IMG/VR virus record: IMGVR_UViG_3300036861_000789
Coordinates: 1-53,356 of that record
Direction: 5' to 3' (one strand)
Length of the DNA stretch: 53,356 nt
Source of the DNA: a virus
Below are positions 37,321-46,274 of this stretch, in pieces (position 1 is the first letter of the stretch; every line of letters starts with the position of its first letter). Both the position numbers and the translations under genes were made by a program. A model generated the notes under the pieces. The model saw nothing but the letters and a program-made list of their open reading frames with translations, did not search any database and was not told the origin of the DNA.

Positions 37321-37487
37321 AGCAGAACATTCGTGAACTGATCGACGAATGGGCCAGGGATTGGGATCGAACACAGCTGCTGCACGAGTGCCTAGGCTTG
37401 ACCCAGGAGCAGTACCTAACCTGGGCTGGGGGCGGAGAACTCCCCCTTGACTGCGGTCTTTACGATCCAGATCGAGGTGCCCCATGA
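37317..37487 (+). CDS. Tandem duplicate miniprotein A
   Basis: Fifty-six residues. LIDEWARDWD, LLHECLGLTQEQYLTWAGGGELPLDC and the ending YDPDRGAP are shared almost residue for residue with the next gene. The QEQYLTWAGG segment resembles small phage proteins of unknown role. The RBS GAGGTG lies inside the preceding gene's last codons. Confidence 0.7.
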   Translation: MKQNIRELIDEWARDWDRTQLLHECLGLTQEQYLTWAGGGELPLDCGLYDPDRGAP

Positions 37488-37654
37488 AGCACGACATCCA
37501 CGATCTCATCGGCGATTGGCACGATGGGTGGGGATCAGCCCAGCCGCTGCATGAATACCTGCACCTGACCTGGGAGCAATACAAAACTTGGGCCGAAGGT
37601 GGGCAACTCCCTCCCGACTGCGATCTCTACGACCCGGATCGAGGTGCGCCATGA
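37484..37654 (+). CDS. Tandem duplicate miniprotein B
   Basis: Fifty-six residues, a recent-looking copy of the previous gene: LIGDWHDGW, PLHEYLHLTWEQYKTWAEGGQLPPDC, YDPDRGAP. Same length and same ATGA junction. Function unknown. Confidence 0.7.
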   Translation: MKHDIHDLIGDWHDGWGSAQPLHEYLHLTWEQYKTWAEGGQLPPDCDLYDPDRGAP

Positions 37655-37854
37655 TACTCAATCCGGCAATCCAGGTGGCTTTTACGGCGCTGGCAATCGC
37701 AATGGGCTGCCCGCCAGACCGGGTTGATGAGGCTTGGGGTGTAATCGGAGGCGAGTATCCAGGCTATTCGCCCAGCGACCACGTCGACACAGTTCGCCGA
37801 GCTATTGCTGGTCTGAAACCTGAAGCGGAGGTGCGCCATGACTTAGGGGCCTAA
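37651..37854 (+). CDS. Small hypothetical protein
   Basis: Sixty-seven residues from ATG 37651 (ATGA). A hydrophobic N-terminal helix (QVAFTALAIAMG) is followed by PDRVDEAWGVIGG and HVDTVRRAIAGL. Probably soluble and helical. Unknown. Confidence 0.6.
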   Translation: MILNPAIQVAFTALAIAMGCPPDRVDEAWGVIGGEYPGYSPSDHVDTVRRAIAGLKPEAEVRHDLGA

Positions 37855-37878
37855 ATCAGGTCCTCTAAGGAGGACGCA

Positions 37879-38055
37879 ATGTATAGCAGATCAGCGCCGA
37901 AGTGGTTCATCGACCACAGGTGGAACAACGTCGAGCGGGTTCGGATGCGCGATGAGTTGCTGGACATGGTCAAGGAGTTCAACGCGTCGGGTGAAGTGGT
38001 CCATGAGCCGCAGAGCTGGCAGCATCGCCATGGTGCCCAGTGGGATTGGACCTGA
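37879..38055 (+). CDS. Small basic/aromatic protein
   Basis: Fifty-eight residues after AAGGAGG. KWFIDHRWNNVERVRMRDELLDMVKEF helix and a Trp/His-rich tail (SWQHRHGAQWDWT). Last gene of the cassette, 8 nt before a terminator. Unknown. Confidence 0.6.
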   Translation: MYSRSAPKWFIDHRWNNVERVRMRDELLDMVKEFNASGEVVHEPQSWQHRHGAQWDWT

Positions 38056-38063
38056 GCCAACAG

Positions 38064-38109
38064 AAAACCCCAGGTCTGGAGGGAGTCACTGCCCCAGACC
38101 TGGGGTTTT
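38064..38109. terminator. Bidirectional intrinsic terminator
   Basis: AAAACCCCAGGTCTGG (38064-38079) pairs perfectly with CCAGACCTGGGGTTTT (38094-38109), with A4 and T4 flanks included. It ends the plus cassette and also faces the minus-strand protease operon, so the capsid genes would depend on their own promoter. Confidence 0.92.
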
Positions 38110-38160
38110 CCATCTTGGGAAAGGAGATGACCCGCGAAGGTCTTCCTATCTGATTCTATC

Positions 38161-38295
38161 TCACTTGGCCTTGGGCGTGTAGGAGCCGCCCTTGATTCTC
38201 ACCAGCGTGCGTGCCTCTTGTTCGGAGGCAACGACTTTGGTGGTCCCGTCGTCCATGGTGACGCTGAACTGGGTCTTGGCTTTGTTGCAGCACAT
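38161..38295 (-). CDS. Small conserved-type phage protein
   Basis: Forty-four residues (MCCNKAKTQFSVTMDDGTT...) with GAGAGGAG RBS. Beta-rich: QFSVTMDDGTTKVVAS, RTLVRIKGGSYTPK. Similar minis sit near capsid genes in actinophages. Last gene before the terminator. Confidence 0.6.
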   Translation of the reverse strand: MCCNKAKTQFSVTMDDGTTKVVASEQEARTLVRIKGGSYTPKAK

Positions 38296-38306
38296 GCGGA
38301 CTCCTC

Positions 38307-40574
38307 TCAGGCTGCGCAACCGCAGCTGTCATCGGAAGGTAGCAGATCTTGAAAGGCTTGAGTGACCACGCTGGCACGGTGCGCCCGGTCGGCAGCATTC
38401 AGGAAGATGTCAACATCGTTGAAGATGTTCACATGCTCGACCTCGTGGCCCTGCGCATTTTCAAGCATGCCAGCGGCCGTAAGCGATACAACCTCATCGC
38501 CATCCTGGTGAAGCACGGGGAAGCCTGGGCTGTTGACAGCAAGCGCAGCGCAAAGTTCAAGGTTGCCGTCAGTACGTCGCCAGTCGCCCGACAATGGGCT
38601 GCGACGCAGCTCTGCGATCCTCTCTTCGGACACACCTGCCACGAGTGCTCCGGCTAGCCATGGGCCGAAGCGGTCCTCACCTGCGTTGACCACTGCGACA
38701 CAGGTTCCTGTGTGATCGTAGTGCTCGATGGCCGGGATGAGGCCGAAGCTCTTGTCCGCATGACCAGTCCCCAGGGTGATCTTACCGACGGGAATGACGG
38801 TGCCGTCATCGCATTTGACTGAACCCAGCTTGAAATGCTTGTAGTTGGTCGCTGACCTCGGTGCCATTACACACTTGTTGCCGACGCCCTGGTGGCATTT
38901 GCGCCACAACGCGAAGTGTCCGAACACCCGGCCGTCGTCGGTGATGGTCAGCGGGGTCGGCTTGGTCAGCTTCGGGTCAGCGAATGCAGACTTTGGTGGG
39001 TATAGGACCCCAGCCGCAGTGACAGCATCCATCGAAGCTTCGTTTTCGCTGCCCTGGTAACGCTTCTGAATGCGATCCAAGATGGCCTGGATCCGGGCTT
39101 TGTCGGCGGCGGGGATGTTGGCCTGGGACAGGCGAGCGTCAGCGTTGTTGACAGCCCGGATGAAGATGGTCAGCGTGCCGTTGACGGGCTTGGCGATGGG
39201 GAACTTGAACCCGGTTTTGTTTCCTGAGCCGTCGGTCCACAGGAAAGCCCGGCCATACTTTTCGATGCTGTCCCCAGCCCAGGCGTCCAAAGCCGACCGG
39301 GCCGCACCTTCATCCCAGGCACCGGTGCTTGTCGGCATGGAGTCCCAGCCGCCTGAGCGAACAGCGAAAGTGCTGTCCTCATCAGAGTTGATGAACATGA
39401 TTCCAGCTCCTTCTACTGAATGCTCACTGTGATGTTTTCCCTCAGCTGGCCATTTACCAGTTGCCTCGTGGTGCAGGTTGGCGCACAAACCTTCGGTGTC
39501 GCGGGGAAACTTGTCACGCAAAGCCCGAACGCATCGGTCGAAGGAACCTTCAGTGCCCCAACGGATTTTGGCTGCGCCTTCACCTTTGATCCAGTAATCG
39601 TGCAACGGCCCGGTGAGGCGGGACTGGAATGTTTCCATGGCATCCAAACCTGCTGTAGTGGTTGGTTTAGCCTCAGCTGATGTGGCCCCAGCCCGGCCCC
39701 CACGCTGCCAAGGTGCGATAACTCTTGGATCCGCGTAGGTTTCACGCAACATGTCATAGATTTCGGTGATGACTTCCTGAAGCTGCGTGATCTCGGCTGC
39801 GGGCACTGTCTCAAGACCACCATGTCCGTTGGACAGGAAGGTTCCCGCGCTGAACACAGCCCTGGGGATGAGGGTCAGCCTGCTGTTATGGATGTCGGCA
39901 ATGGGCAGCCGGTATGATTCCCGGCTGGTAGGTGGCAGTGACTTATCCTGGTGCAGGAATGCTTGACCGAATCGGCTCGGATCCCCACCTGACCATTCGG
40001 CGATACGCGCGATGGCTTCATCAAAGGTGAACTCGGTTTCGCGTGGTGCCACCGGCCATGAGCGCCAGGATGATTTGTTAACCGCGAAGGTCACATGTTC
40101 GACACCCGCGCTGGCGAGGATAGTCATCTCCTCATCGTCGTCGACGGTGATGTGAACCTGCGGAAAAGCTGGCCCCATGACGAAAGTGAGCGCGTGAACG
40201 TTGGCCCGGGTTACTTTGATGGCGAAGTCTTCGTCTGGCCGGTTGGGATGTGGGACGACTTCGTAGGCCATGTCGGGGTCGAGGTCCACGCTTGGACCTA
40301 TGAGTCCCTTATCCAGGAGGTAGACAGCTTCGACTACCTCTGGCACGATCCGGGGGTCCAGGAACTCTCCCCGACCCCAGATGCCACCATCGCCTGCGAA
40401 CTGGGCATCCCAGCTGGCCACGATCACGGACCCGGCGTGCTTGGATGAGGTGACTCGCTGCCATCCGGCTGGTAGTGGGAAGTCTCGGTAGGTTAGGGCC
40501 TGGGAGGCGAACATGCGCCGATCTCCGGTGGCTGCCTCTTCGGGAGCTACCAGGCCATGCCAGCGGATCGTCAT
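38307..40574 (-). CDS. Capsid maturation protease-like multidomain protein
   Basis: About 755 residues from ATG 40574 after AAGGAGG. Residues about 45-145 (VIVASWDAQF ... GRGEFLDPRIV ... LLDKGLIGPSVDLD) fit the phage prohead protease region. Two copies of a module follow: AEWSGGDPSRFGQAFL ... LPIADIHNSRLTLIPRAV and DAWAGDSIEKYGRAFL ... FPIAKPVNGTLTIFIRAV. Between them is a DRCVRALRDKF ... CANLHHEATGKWP domain. The C-terminal 230 residues contain GHFALWRKCHQG and GTCVAVVNAGEDRFGPWLAGAL. Position between MuF-like and capsid genes supports a head-maturation role. Confidence 0.7.
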   Translation of the reverse strand: MTIRWHGLVAPEEAATGDRRMFASQALTYRDFPLPAGWQRVTSSKHAGSVIVASWDAQFAGDGGIWGRGEFLDPRIVPEVVEAVYLLDKGLIGPSVDLDPDMAYEVVPHPNRPDEDFAIKVTRANVHALTFVMGPAFPQVHITVDDDEEMTILASAGVEHVTFAVNKSSWRSWPVAPRETEFTFDEAIARIAEWSGGDPSRFGQAFLHQDKSLPPTSRESYRLPIADIHNSRLTLIPRAVFSAGTFLSNGHGGLETVPAAEITQLQEVITEIYDMLRETYADPRVIAPWQRGGRAGATSAEAKPTTTAGLDAMETFQSRLTGPLHDYWIKGEGAAKIRWGTEGSFDRCVRALRDKFPRDTEGLCANLHHEATGKWPAEGKHHSEHSVEGAGIMFINSDEDSTFAVRSGGWDSMPTSTGAWDEGAARSALDAWAGDSIEKYGRAFLWTDGSGNKTGFKFPIAKPVNGTLTIFIRAVNNADARLSQANIPAADKARIQAILDRIQKRYQGSENEASMDAVTAAGVLYPPKSAFADPKLTKPTPLTITDDGRVFGHFALWRKCHQGVGNKCVMAPRSATNYKHFKLGSVKCDDGTVIPVGKITLGTGHADKSFGLIPAIEHYDHTGTCVAVVNAGEDRFGPWLAGALVAGVSEERIAELRRSPLSGDWRRTDGNLELCAALAVNSPGFPVLHQDGDEVVSLTAAGMLENAQGHEVEHVNIFNDVDIFLNAADRAHRASVVTQAFQDLLPSDDSCGCAA

Positions 40575-41281
40575 CACGCCTCCTTAATGATCAGATCGCA
40601 GCGACACGCGATCACGTTTGCGGCCAAACCTCGTGGGTCGCCCGGATACGCCAGGTCTTCCCCACCGACTTGGAACATGTCGCGAAGCCGCCGGGTTTGG
40701 CCATCTGCCCGGACGTGCGCTGGCCTGGTCCTGTCGTCTTCTTCGGCTGCCCACGTTTTCGTCCATCCACGCCCTGTTGGCGGCTCGTAGTACATTGCTG
40801 CCCCAAGTGTCCCACTTTGCCAGGCTCGGTGTGTTTCTGTCACCGCTATGACTTTTGCCCGATTATCCCAATTTTCACTGCCGGTGAAAGTGAGGACCGC
40901 ATCTACTCGCTGGGCTATCTGCTCGACATCTTCGCCAGCACGGTGCCCGGCTTCGATGGCTTGGAAGATGAGCCGGTAGACCTCGTCAGGTATCCGGACC
41001 AACAGGTTCTGGGTGAGTTGAAGCTGAGCGATGACGAAGCTGTCAACCTCGATGAAGTCCTGACCTGATTGCAACTCCCAGGCAGCCCCGGCCACATGGG
41101 CCAGTTCGGGTAGCAGATCGGCGACTTCGGCGTTCCACGCGGTTCTGGTGGCGTCAACGGCACTGGGATCGGGGTGCAGCCGATCACGCATGACGAGTCG
41201 GCGCACCAGTTCCAGCCAGCGGCTGAACATGCCCCGCACGTGACTCAGGATGCGTGGCTCGAAGTCGCGTGGGTCTGCCAT
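40574..41281 (-). CDS. MuF-like head morphogenesis protein
   Basis: A 235-residue protein in ATGA overlap with the portal gene. The C-terminal half carries VTETHRAWQSGTLGAAMYY, KTWAAEEDDRTRPAHVRADGQTRR and FQVGGEDLAYPGDPRG ... NVIACRC, the SPP1 gp7/Mu F minor-head signature. It binds the portal and enters the prohead. Confidence 0.88.
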   Translation of the reverse strand: MADPRDFEPRILSHVRGMFSRWLELVRRLVMRDRLHPDPSAVDATRTAWNAEVADLLPELAHVAGAAWELQSGQDFIEVDSFVIAQLQLTQNLLVRIPDEVYRLIFQAIEAGHRAGEDVEQIAQRVDAVLTFTGSENWDNRAKVIAVTETHRAWQSGTLGAAMYYEPPTGRGWTKTWAAEEDDRTRPAHVRADGQTRRLRDMFQVGGEDLAYPGDPRGLAANVIACRCDLIIKEA

Positions 41282-43158
41282 CAGATCAGCCCACAGACCC
41301 GCAACTGCTTACGCAGATCCTCGATATCGTGAGGACGCGAAGCGATGAGCAGATCAGCGCAATAGCTGCGCAGGGCTCGCTCCAGGTGCTCCACATCCAC
41401 ATCGATGGCAGCAAGATCTGAAGCCAGGTAATCAAATCCACGGTCCAGCAATCGGCCGGTCTCATGAGCTGGCACCCGTATCTTCGTGTGCAGCTCAAAC
41501 TTCGGCAGATCCGGCCACTGACCCCGATGCTGGCGGGTCAACAGCTGACCACCGGCAAGCTCCAAAGCCCTGCGCACCACCACATTCGAGGCGGCAAGGA
41601 TCGGGTCGGGTGCGAAAGTGATCTCACCTGAGGCCAGGATCGGCGTGCCGCCCTGGCTGCCTCGGCTGGGGCCTGGCTCACCTGGGGCCACAGGTCTCGG
41701 CTGGTTGTCCACTGAGCGTTGCGGAGTCGGTGGGGCTGCTGGCCCTGGGGCGTTCAAATCTCCGGGTGCCAATGCCAGCGGCTCAGGCATCTCAATGTCC
41801 AGGCCAGCTGCTTCAACCAGCTGTGGCACGTTGATCAGCGTTGGGTCGCGTTCCATCAGGGTGCGGACGAACTTGCGGGTGTCCTCTTCCTCTTCCATGG
41901 CGTCGGTGGCCGGGTTGTAGTTGCCTGCGATGAGTACGGCGTGGGCGTTGGCGATGCCTAGGGTGTACAGGTTGATGGTGTCCTGGAGCCGGTTGGGACG
42001 CACGGTGAGGGGAGCTGTGTCGAAGGCCAGCTGGTAGCGCTCGGGGTCTTTGCCCATGGCTTGCAGCAGCGGCTGAAGGTAGGCCCGGGTGAGGCCGTCG
42101 CAGATCCTGTTCATCAAAGGCTCGATGTGGATCTTCACAAACGACTCTTCGATGTGCCAGGAGCTGAGATGGTTCGTGTCGCCCATGCCCAGTAGAACTT
42201 CCTGCGGAATGTTCATACCGTTGGCGATGCGGCGAATCGCGGTCTCGCGGTACTCCTTCACCTTGTCCGACAGTTCCGAGTCGAAACGAACCGGCTTGTC
42301 GGGCATGTCTTTCAGGAACTCGCCGGGGATCTCGACGAACACGGGCACGACGCCACCAGCGGCCCCGCGCTGCGTCCGAGCCGCCCGAGCTGCTTCAGCC
42401 AGGATCTGGAACAGATCATCGGCGCTCTGCGGGGCAGTCGAATCCGATACCGGGCTGCTCATCTCAGCCGGAACCCAGTACAGACCGGCACCACTCAACC
42501 GGCTGTCGATCTGCGACAGCTCAAACAGGTTCAGCTGCTCCAGCTCATACAGCTGCTCCATACATGAACGGGTGGAAGAGTCGGCGAAACGCATCCGCTC
42601 CGGGTCAGGAGTCCACAGTCGGATGACCAGATCGGTGCCCGACAGGATCTTCTCCGGGCCATACCCGAAGTCGATGGTGATCTGACCAGCCCGGCGCTTC
42701 AGCTCAGTGGTGGACACCACCGACCAGGAGTCAGGGTCGAATCCTCGCCTGGCCTTGCCGATGATGTAGCACTCACCGGCAATGGTCAGGTTCGCTCCGA
42801 TGGCTTTAAGAGCTTCGGCTTTGCTCGCCGGGCCACCGAACAGGGTGTCGGAGATGGCGACGATCTCATTGTCATCGGTGACTTCATCGCCGACCCGGCC
42901 CAGCTCATCGACATCGGCTACGAAGATGCGCACCCGGGAGCAGGCTGAACCGACATAGTCGGTGATGTAGTGCAGTTCAGGGGTGGTGTGGAAGTAGCGC
43001 CAGCATTCGGTCTGCCATGTTTCCATGGTGAACCGGTAGGTGCCCCACAGCTGATCGTTGGGTTTGATCTGTGCCGCTGAGGCGACAAGGGATTTAGGCA
43101 CAGGCAGCACCAGAGCCGAATCGCTGGCTGGGACTGAGGAGATCATGGGCTTAGGCAT
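41281..43158 (-). CDS. Portal protein
   Basis: A 625-residue portal. The WQTECWRYFHTTPELHYITDYVGSACSRV start, the ELEQLNLFELSQIDSRLSGAG stem helix and RIANGMNIPQEVLLGMGDTNHLSSWHIEESFVKIHIEPL are typical of long actinophage portals. A Pro-rich linker (PGPAAPPTPQ) leads to a helical C-terminal domain. Twelve copies would form the DNA channel at the capsid vertex. Confidence 0.9.
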   Translation of the reverse strand: MPKPMISSVPASDSALVLPVPKSLVASAAQIKPNDQLWGTYRFTMETWQTECWRYFHTTPELHYITDYVGSACSRVRIFVADVDELGRVGDEVTDDNEIVAISDTLFGGPASKAEALKAIGANLTIAGECYIIGKARRGFDPDSWSVVSTTELKRRAGQITIDFGYGPEKILSGTDLVIRLWTPDPERMRFADSSTRSCMEQLYELEQLNLFELSQIDSRLSGAGLYWVPAEMSSPVSDSTAPQSADDLFQILAEAARAARTQRGAAGGVVPVFVEIPGEFLKDMPDKPVRFDSELSDKVKEYRETAIRRIANGMNIPQEVLLGMGDTNHLSSWHIEESFVKIHIEPLMNRICDGLTRAYLQPLLQAMGKDPERYQLAFDTAPLTVRPNRLQDTINLYTLGIANAHAVLIAGNYNPATDAMEEEEDTRKFVRTLMERDPTLINVPQLVEAAGLDIEMPEPLALAPGDLNAPGPAAPPTPQRSVDNQPRPVAPGEPGPSRGSQGGTPILASGEITFAPDPILAASNVVVRRALELAGGQLLTRQHRGQWPDLPKFELHTKIRVPAHETGRLLDRGFDYLASDLAAIDVDVEHLERALRSYCADLLIASRPHDIEDLRKQLRVCGLI

Positions 43159-43161
43159 GGG

Positions 43162-43464
43162 CTACCCGCTCCGGCTGGCGATGAAGGAACCTGCAAATGC
43201 CACAGCGAGGAAGCCGATGAGGGCGTACCAGGCTGTGGCGAGGCTGAGAGGCATGGTCAGGCTGTAGGTTCCGAAGGTGAGCGCACCGGAGAACCAGATG
43301 CCCCAGCACCAGTGGCAGTTGACTCCGCGATACAGCAAATGGTCGATGCCGAACTTGCGTCCGACGGCCACCCGGATGAATTCGGTGATGTCGTCTTCCA
43401 CCATGAGAACGCACAGTCGAGCCACTGCCAGCGCCAAGATGAGCAGGACATAAGGTGCGATCAC
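43162..43464 (-). CDS. DUF1360-family membrane protein
   Basis: One hundred residues from GTG 43464. TM helices at about 3-20, 54-75 and 77-96. The R-L-C-V-L-M-V-E-D-D-I-T-E segment and the NCHWCWGIW motif match DUF1360, small membrane proteins common in sporulating bacteria and actinophages. TACTCT (43471-43476 region, minus strand) lies 6 nt before the GTG, so the mRNA may be leaderless. Its place between terminase and portal is unusual. Confidence 0.75.
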   Translation of the reverse strand: MIAPYVLLILALAVARLCVLMVEDDITEFIRVAVGRKFGIDHLLYRGVNCHWCWGIWFSGALTFGTYSLTMPLSLATAWYALIGFLAVAFAGSFIASRSG

Positions 43465-43501
43465 GATCTAAGAGTAAACGGACATACCCCAACAAGGTAA
43501 C

Positions 43502-44908
43502 TCAACGGGTATTAATCCACATAGAAGATGGCATAGCGGCGCGCATGTGCTTGCGTTCCCCGGCCATCAGATGCCTACAGGCATGGACCAGTGCGTCCAT
43601 CCGGTTGGGTGAGCTATGGGTGTCGGTGGGGTCGAAGTTCAGCATCTCTTCTTCCAGCTGGGAGAAGGTGCCGTGATGGTGGACGGTGTTCTGCTCGTAT
43701 CGCAGGGCCACCGGCTCAGCTCGCAGGCGCTTGTTGATGCGCGAGTCGGTTGACTTCATGGGCGGCTTGGCGGATTGGGGGAACATCAGATCCTGGTCGC
43801 GCATCTCCATGAACGTGTCGGTAAGAGCCTCTTTCATGAGCTTCTTGCCCATGTTGTCCTCGTAGACGACGGTGTCAGCACCCCAGCGGAAGTAGACCTG
43901 CCAGACGTGCTTGTACGCGACACGCCCGGCTGCTGGGATGGATTCGTCGGCCAGGACATACATGTGGTTGCGCGCATCCCTGCCCACGACGACGACACCC
44001 ATTTCATCGCCTTCGTCGGTAAGAGTCGGGTCCACGCCGACAGTGATGTGAGTGAATAGAATCTCATCAACGGATTCAAGCCGGTTGAGGTCAATGTCGG
44101 CGAAGTTCCAGATGCTTCCATCGCGAGCGTCAAGCAGTTCACCGTGTAGCTCTTGGCGGCCTATCAGCGTGCCCGCATAGCGACGCTCCAGCTCTTGCAG
44201 GGTGTAGTGCGACAGGTTCGCTGCGTTATCAAAGGTTGAGCCGCGAATGAGCGTGACGGTGCCGTCGGTGCGGCCGACCCACTCACGAAGCAGTTCGATG
44301 GGCTTGGGTGTGGTGGTGATCAGGGTGCGTGGGTGATCGTCGATGAGATCAGCGCGCAGGGAAGGCATGATGCCCTCGTACCAGGACTCTTTTGCTCTCC
44401 TCCATTTCGCAAGCTCGTCAAGGACGGCACCTGCGGCGTTGTATCCACGACCGACGTCAGGGGAGTCCGCGCCGAGGAAATAGATGCGCGATCCGGTATC
44501 GGTGAAAACAATGGTCGGCTTCGGGTGGCGGACGTAGGTATAGGGGATCTGACGCCGATCCAGGACGCGCAGAACACCCGACGGACCTTCAATGGAAATG
44601 GTCCTTGCATCGCTCAGGGTCTGGGCGATCATCAACCACTCAGTGGGGAATCCTTGCCGATCGTAAGGGTGGTCTATTGCCCGCTGGACAAGCCATTCGG
44701 AAGCAAGCCTGCTTTTTCCGAAACCTCGCCCAGCAAGGATGAGGCACAAGGCCCAGTCCCCGTTGGGTGGAATCTGTTCCGGCCGGGCTGTCCACCACCA
44801 TTCTTCACGAGCTACTTCCTGTAGGACATCGAATGGTTGGGACAGCACCCATTCACGCCTTTCCTCCTCGGGGAGGTAGGCGAATCGTTCTGCCAGTGAA
44901 AGCCCCAT
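43502..44908 (-). CDS. terL: Terminase large subunit
   Basis: A 468-residue packaging motor. Walker A GRGFGKS at residues 60-66, Walker B AVLDE at 161-165, C-motif TTTPKP about 198-203, and an RNase H-like nuclease beginning VGVDPTLTD (D293) and ending NRMDALVHA. It cuts concatemeric DNA and drives it into the prohead. No small subunit is recognised nearby. First gene of the late operon, leaderless: TATAGT is 6 nt before the ATG. Confidence 0.93.
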   Translation of the reverse strand: MGLSLAERFAYLPEEERREWVLSQPFDVLQEVAREEWWWTARPEQIPPNGDWALCLILAGRGFGKSRLASEWLVQRAIDHPYDRQGFPTEWLMIAQTLSDARTISIEGPSGVLRVLDRRQIPYTYVRHPKPTIVFTDTGSRIYFLGADSPDVGRGYNAAGAVLDELAKWRRAKESWYEGIMPSLRADLIDDHPRTLITTTPKPIELLREWVGRTDGTVTLIRGSTFDNAANLSHYTLQELERRYAGTLIGRQELHGELLDARDGSIWNFADIDLNRLESVDEILFTHITVGVDPTLTDEGDEMGVVVVGRDARNHMYVLADESIPAAGRVAYKHVWQVYFRWGADTVVYEDNMGKKLMKEALTDTFMEMRDQDLMFPQSAKPPMKSTDSRINKRLRAEPVALRYEQNTVHHHGTFSQLEEEMLNFDPTDTHSSPNRMDALVHACRHLMAGERKHMRAAMPSSMWINTR

Positions 44909-44914
44909 ACGATC

Positions 44915-44920
44915 ACTATA
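44915..44920 (-). promoter_or_regulatory. -10 box of terminase promoter
   Basis: TATAGT on the minus strand, then GATCGT and ATG at 44908. A possible -35 (TTGAAA) is 15 nt further upstream, slightly close. Divergent from the replication promoter. Confidence 0.65.
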
Positions 44921-44955
44921 CAGATGTTATGTCCGTTTCAATGCTTATCTGGTGC

Positions 44956-44986
44956 TTGACATGTAAGGGGTGCTCAGGGCTAGGAT
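44956..44986 (+). promoter_or_regulatory. Replication-operon promoter
   Basis: TTGACA (44956-44961), 19-nt spacer, TAGGAT (44981-44986), then 7 nt to ATG 44994. Same consensus -35 and 19-nt spacing as the tRNA-array promoter. Confidence 0.7.
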
Positions 44987-44993
44987 CTCCCTC

Positions 44994-45407
44994 ATGGCCC
45001 AACCGACACGCGATGACCTGCTGAAGCTTGGCTTTAATGTCACCCTTGAGGGCGATCTTGCACGGCTGCGCCAAAAGGTCGGTTTGACCCGAAACGCCAT
45101 GGCCCGTCTGATAGGTGTGGATGCTGAGGGTTTGCGTGAATGGGAAGCCCTGCGACGTGCCATGACCTTGGAGACCGCATTGCGTATCGGGGAATGGTTC
45201 TGGTGGGCCGAAGAAGCCCTCAGCGAACTGTCAGACTCGGGTGTTAATGTGCGCGCTCTCGTCCCCGCCAGCGTGGCTGCCCAGCATCTGGGGGTGACCA
45301 CAGAAGACCTGGAGAATGGGGCTCATATGGGAAATCGACGGCATGAGGTTCTGGGCGTTTTGGGCACCTTCCTGTACCGCGCCGACTTCCCGAAGATGAG
45401 TCGCTGA
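44994..45407 (+). CDS. HTH protein with two DNA-binding-like segments
   Basis: A 137-residue protein, leaderless start. LRQKVGLTRNAMARLIGVDAEGLREWEALRR is an XRE-type HTH; VPASVAAQHLGVTTEDL later looks like a second, MerR-type helix pair. It may autoregulate the divergent terminase/replication promoters. Confidence 0.7.
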   Translation: MAQPTRDDLLKLGFNVTLEGDLARLRQKVGLTRNAMARLIGVDAEGLREWEALRRAMTLETALRIGEWFWWAEEALSELSDSGVNVRALVPASVAAQHLGVTTEDLENGAHMGNRRHEVLGVLGTFLYRADFPKMSR

Positions 45408-45410
45408 CCC

Positions 45411-46274
45411 ATGAAGCTGTGCCTCAAATGCGGCAAGCGAATGGACGGGGTTCTCGTCCTGGCCGGGATGCTGAGACACCCCACCTGTGATCCCATCGAG
45501 CCGCTGGAGATAGCAGCAGAGAATCTGCGCCAAGACCTAGTCGACATCATCAGATGGACCGATAACCGCTCCGCCCGCAGCATGCAGAAGACCATCGGCC
45601 CATCTGAGCTGGGCGACCCCTGCGAACGCAAAATCGCCTACCGGCTCGCCGGGATACCGGAAGTCAACGACTGGATGGATCCCCTGCCAGCCATCGTCGG
45701 CACTGCCATCCATACCTGGATGGAGTCAGCGGTCAGCCAGTTCCAGAAGATCCACCACATGGACCGCTGGGCCACCGAAGTCACCGTGCACCCCGATCGC
45801 AACGTTGTCGGCCACGCCGACCTGTATGACAGCGAACTCCAAGCCGTCATCGACTACAAGACGGTATCGCCCAGCAAGCTCAAAGACTGGAAGGCCCACG
45901 GACCATCTGAGCAGTACAAGGACCAGGTGAACCTGTATGCCCGAGGATGTATCAACGCCGGTCTGCCAGTGCAGTTCGTCTGCCTCGTCGCGATCCCGCG
46001 CTCCGGCTGGCTTTCTGACATCCGCGTCTGGCTGGAACGCGCCGAGCCAGATCGAGCACAGCGTGCTCTGGACCGAATGTACGGACTTGCCGACAAGCTC
46101 ATCGCCCAAGGTGATCAGCTCGACTTCGAAGCCATCGGAGCCAGCCCAGGACGAGGCTGCTCCTACTGCCCCTGGTATCGAGGCGGAGTGGGGCAGGCAG
46201 GTGTGGACGGATGCCCAGGCAACGCCACTGACGCGATGAGCAAGTTCGGTGAGGGGATGGTGGAGGGTGTCTGA
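45411..46274 (+). CDS. Cas4-like RecB-family exonuclease
   Basis: A 287-residue nuclease. An N-terminal knuckle (C-L-K-C ... HPTC) precedes the PD-(D/E)XK core: H101 in GTAIHTW, D137 in GHADLYD, D148-Y-K150, and QVNLY at 172-176. C71, C250, C253 and C268 would ligate a [4Fe-4S] cluster as in Cas4/AddB. It probably resects phage DNA ends for recombination-dependent replication. No CRISPR genes are present. Confidence 0.88.
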   Translation: MKLCLKCGKRMDGVLVLAGMLRHPTCDPIEPLEIAAENLRQDLVDIIRWTDNRSARSMQKTIGPSELGDPCERKIAYRLAGIPEVNDWMDPLPAIVGTAIHTWMESAVSQFQKIHHMDRWATEVTVHPDRNVVGHADLYDSELQAVIDYKTVSPSKLKDWKAHGPSEQYKDQVNLYARGCINAGLPVQFVCLVAIPRSGWLSDIRVWLERAEPDRAQRALDRMYGLADKLIAQGDQLDFEAIGASPGRGCSYCPWYRGGVGQAGVDGCPGNATDAMSKFGEGMVEGV

